Shown: piece after piece, positions 62,435 through 64,000 of the stretch
How the letters are laid out: the number at the start of each line of letters is the position of its first letter
Position numbering within the stretch: the stretch's first letter is position 1
Assembly (NCBI GenBank): GCA_027619415.1
Contig: JAQCFO010000001.1
Location: forward strand, 62,001-126,000
Length of the DNA stretch: 64,000 bases
Reading direction: 5' to 3'
Source of the DNA: Bacteroidota bacterium
Lineage (GTDB): Bacteria > Bacteroidota > Bacteroidia > Flavobacteriales > Flavobacteriaceae
Translations under genes and position numbers: made by a program
The notes under the pieces: model-generated
What the model saw: only the letters and a program-made list of their open reading frames with translations
Told to the model about the DNA's origin: nothing
Database searches by the model: none

Positions 62435-63942
62435 TGAGGAAAATTCAAAATGGTGAAGATTATATAAATTCTCTTAAAGGAAGAGGTCTGAGTGTTTATT
62501 TATTTGGTGAAAAAGTTATAGAACCAGTTGACCATGACATGATAAGACCATCTATTAACGCTGTAGCTCAAACTTATGATTTAGCCATTTCTAATCCGAA
62601 ACTCGCTTCTGTTATATCTCCATTTACAGGAGAAAGAATAAGTAGATTCCTTCATATATGTACAAGTGTAGAAGATTTAGTGAATCAAAATAAAATGCAA
62701 AGAAAATTAGGTCAGTTAACAGGAACTTGTTTTCAAAGGTGCGTTGGAATGGATGCTTTCAATTCTTTATACTCTACTACTTTTGAAATGGACGAGCAAA
62801 ACAATACTGACTATCATGAAAAATTAAAACTTTTTTTAACAGAAATGCACAAATATAATTTTGTTGTTGGTGGTGCTATGACTGATGTGAAAGGGGATAG
62901 AAGTTTAGCCCCGCATCAGCAAGAAGACAAAGATATGTTTGTTCATATTACAAAAAGATCTGAAAAGGGTGTTTATATATCAGGAGCTAAAGCTCATCAA
63001 ACAGGCTGTATTAATTCTCATTGGATGATGATTATGCCAACAATGCGTCTTGGCAAAAAAGACAAAGATTATGCAATTATTGGAGCAGTTCCAGTTGATG
63101 CGAAAGGGATTACGTATATATATGGAAGACAGTCATGTGATACTAGAAGCATGGAAGGGGGAGATATTGACGTTGGAAATGCAAAATTTGGAGGACAAGA
63201 AGCGATGGTAATTTTTGAAAATGTTTTTATTCCCCATAGCTTAATTTTTATGGATGGTGAGTATGATTTTGCTTCTATGTTGGTAGAAAGATTTACAACT
63301 TATCACCGAAGAAGCTATGTATGTAAATCAGGGGTTGGTGATGTTTTGATAGGTGCTGCAGCTGCAGTTTCAGAAATGAATGGTGTTCAAAATGCCTCTC
63401 ATATTAAAGATAAATTAGTTGAAATGTCTCATTTAAATGAAACTATTTATGGTACAGGTATTGCTTCATCTTACCAGGGATTTAAAACTAAATCAGGTTG
63501 TTATCAATGTGATGACATGCTTTCAAATGTATGTAAACATCATGTAACTAAACTTCCATTTCAAATTTCCCAAATTGCTCAAGATTTAGGCGGTGGTAAC
63601 GTATCAACCTTACCTTCTGAAAAAGATTTAAATCATCCAAAAATTGGAAAATTGTTGAAAAAGTATTTAAAAGGAAATAAAGATTATTCAAGTGAAGATA
63701 GAATAAGAGTTCTTAGGCTAATTGAGAATATGACGATGGGTAGAAATGCTGTCGGTTATTTAACTGAGAGTATACATGGTGCTGGGTCTCCTCAAGCACA
63801 AAGAATTCAAATTGGAAGGATGATGCAGTTAGAATATAAAAAAAGATTAGCTAAAGTTTTAGCTGGAATCAATATAACTAATAGTAAAAATGACTTAGTT
63901 AATGAATTAGGTGATTATTTTGAAAGAGTATTTAAAGTTTAA
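62434..63942 (+). CDS. 4-Hydroxybutyryl-CoA dehydratase/vinylacetyl-CoA isomerase-like protein (AbfD/HpaB superfamily)
   Basis: A 502-residue flavo-iron-sulfur protein. The [4Fe-4S] cysteines fall at Cys99 and Cys103 (GTCFQRCVG), the same numbers as in clostridial AbfD. The second pair, His291 and Cys297 followed by Lys298 (YHRRSYVCK), matches AbfD His292/Cys299/Lys300 with a small gap. Thr190 in HQTGC, Glu256 and Glu445 in LTESIHGAGSP are also in place. True HpaB oxygenases lack the cluster ligands, so the dehydratase branch is favoured. It would turn 4-hydroxybutyryl-CoA, or a larger 4-hydroxyacyl-CoA, into crotonyl-type CoA that MaoC, SDR and thiolase can process. Confidence 0.88.
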   Translation: MRKIQNGEDYINSLKGRGLSVYLFGEKVIEPVDHDMIRPSINAVAQTYDLAISNPKLASVISPFTGERISRFLHICTSVEDLVNQNKMQRKLGQLTGTCFQRCVGMDAFNSLYSTTFEMDEQNNTDYHEKLKLFLTEMHKYNFVVGGAMTDVKGDRSLAPHQQEDKDMFVHITKRSEKGVYISGAKAHQTGCINSHWMMIMPTMRLGKKDKDYAIIGAVPVDAKGITYIYGRQSCDTRSMEGGDIDVGNAKFGGQEAMVIFENVFIPHSLIFMDGEYDFASMLVERFTTYHRRSYVCKSGVGDVLIGAAAAVSEMNGVQNASHIKDKLVEMSHLNETIYGTGIASSYQGFKTKSGCYQCDDMLSNVCKHHVTKLPFQISQIAQDLGGGNVSTLPSEKDLNHPKIGKLLKKYLKGNKDYSSEDRIRVLRLIENMTMGRNAVGYLTESIHGAGSPQAQRIQIGRMMQLEYKKRLAKVLAGINITNSKNDLVNELGDYFERVFKV

Positions 63943-63948
63943 TTATAT

Positions 63949-64000
63949 ATGGAAACACAAGTAAATGTAGATTTAACCGATTTCAGATTGGAGACTAGAG
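63949..64000 (+). CDS. Acyl-CoA dehydrogenase-like protein (3' partial)
   Basis: An ATG six bases after the AbfD-like gene opens a frame that runs off the window. The 17 visible codons (TDFRLETR) resemble the first helix of FadE-type acyl-CoA dehydrogenases, where an FRxETRAWL segment is common. The call rests on this short stretch and on context only. Confidence 0.5.
   Translation, partial: METQVNVDLTDFRLETR

Overview
The window looks like a chromosomal segment of a marine flavobacterium (Bacteroidota). The DNA is very AT-rich, and several gene starts are preceded by the Bacteroidota sigma-ABfr -7 element TAnnTTTG rather than by Shine-Dalgarno sequences. The gene set fits this group: an amidinotransferase/CtlX pair, a fused ResB-CcsA cytochrome c biogenesis protein, a DUF3050 protein, a CarboxypepD_reg-type TonB receptor without SusD, and sulfatases. 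I see no rRNA, tRNA, CRISPR array, insertion sequence or phage gene, and no stretch over 300 bases without a gene or gene remnant.

Region 1 (1-22.3 kb) is mostly housekeeping. It holds two guanidino-hydrolase family genes beside argS, then ffh, folD, a VOC protein and a lipoprotein. queE, an S1/P1 nuclease, an M28 peptidase, a DUF3050 protein, a LysE exporter and an HMG-CoA lyase follow. A porin, FMN-binding protein and membrane protein form a trio. After these come guaB, a SurA/PpiC-like lipoprotein gene cut by an in-frame stop, a SurA-like isomerase, the ResB-CcsA fusion and a secreted protein. Two genes here show damage or odd starts: 16206-17108 has a nonsense codon, and the DUF3050 gene has conserved coding sequence upstream of its first ATG with no standard start codon.

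Region 2 (22.3-64 kb) is a continuous catabolic island of about 40 kb. It encodes uptake (TonB receptor, GPH-type MFS), activation (acyl-CoA ligase), two sulfatases (one fused to a polytopic membrane domain), and a haloalkane-dehalogenase-like hydrolase. It also has a Baeyer-Villiger-type monooxygenase, a sterol desaturase/hydroxylase-family di-iron protein, four SDRs, two nitronate-monooxygenase-family proteins and a biotin-dependent acyl-CoA carboxylase. Acyl-CoA dehydrogenases, crotonases, a MaoC hydratase and two thiolases complete it. Two modules both point to 4-hydroxyacyl-CoA chemistry. One is a split version of animal ACAD10/11 (an APH-like kinase plus an ACAD11-type dehydrogenase) at 23-26 kb. 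The other is a 4-hydroxybutyryl-CoA dehydratase (AbfD)-like enzyme in an operon with MaoC, SDR and thiolase genes at 58-64 kb.

The main discovery is regulatory. A palindrome, TTAGTAT-N4-ATACTAA, with invariant 4-base spacing, lies 7 to 36 bases upstream of the first gene of six island transcription units (30359, 36659, 40530, 44110, 58100, 60364). One copy sits in the divergent promoter of a TetR gene at 30401. This ties most of the island into one inferred TetR regulon. The substrate cannot be read from sequence. A sulfated, hydroxylated, branched or polycyclic lipid (steroid- or terpenoid-like) is the best inference, because oxygenases, sulfatases, IpdC-family and Liu/Atu-type enzymes occur together.
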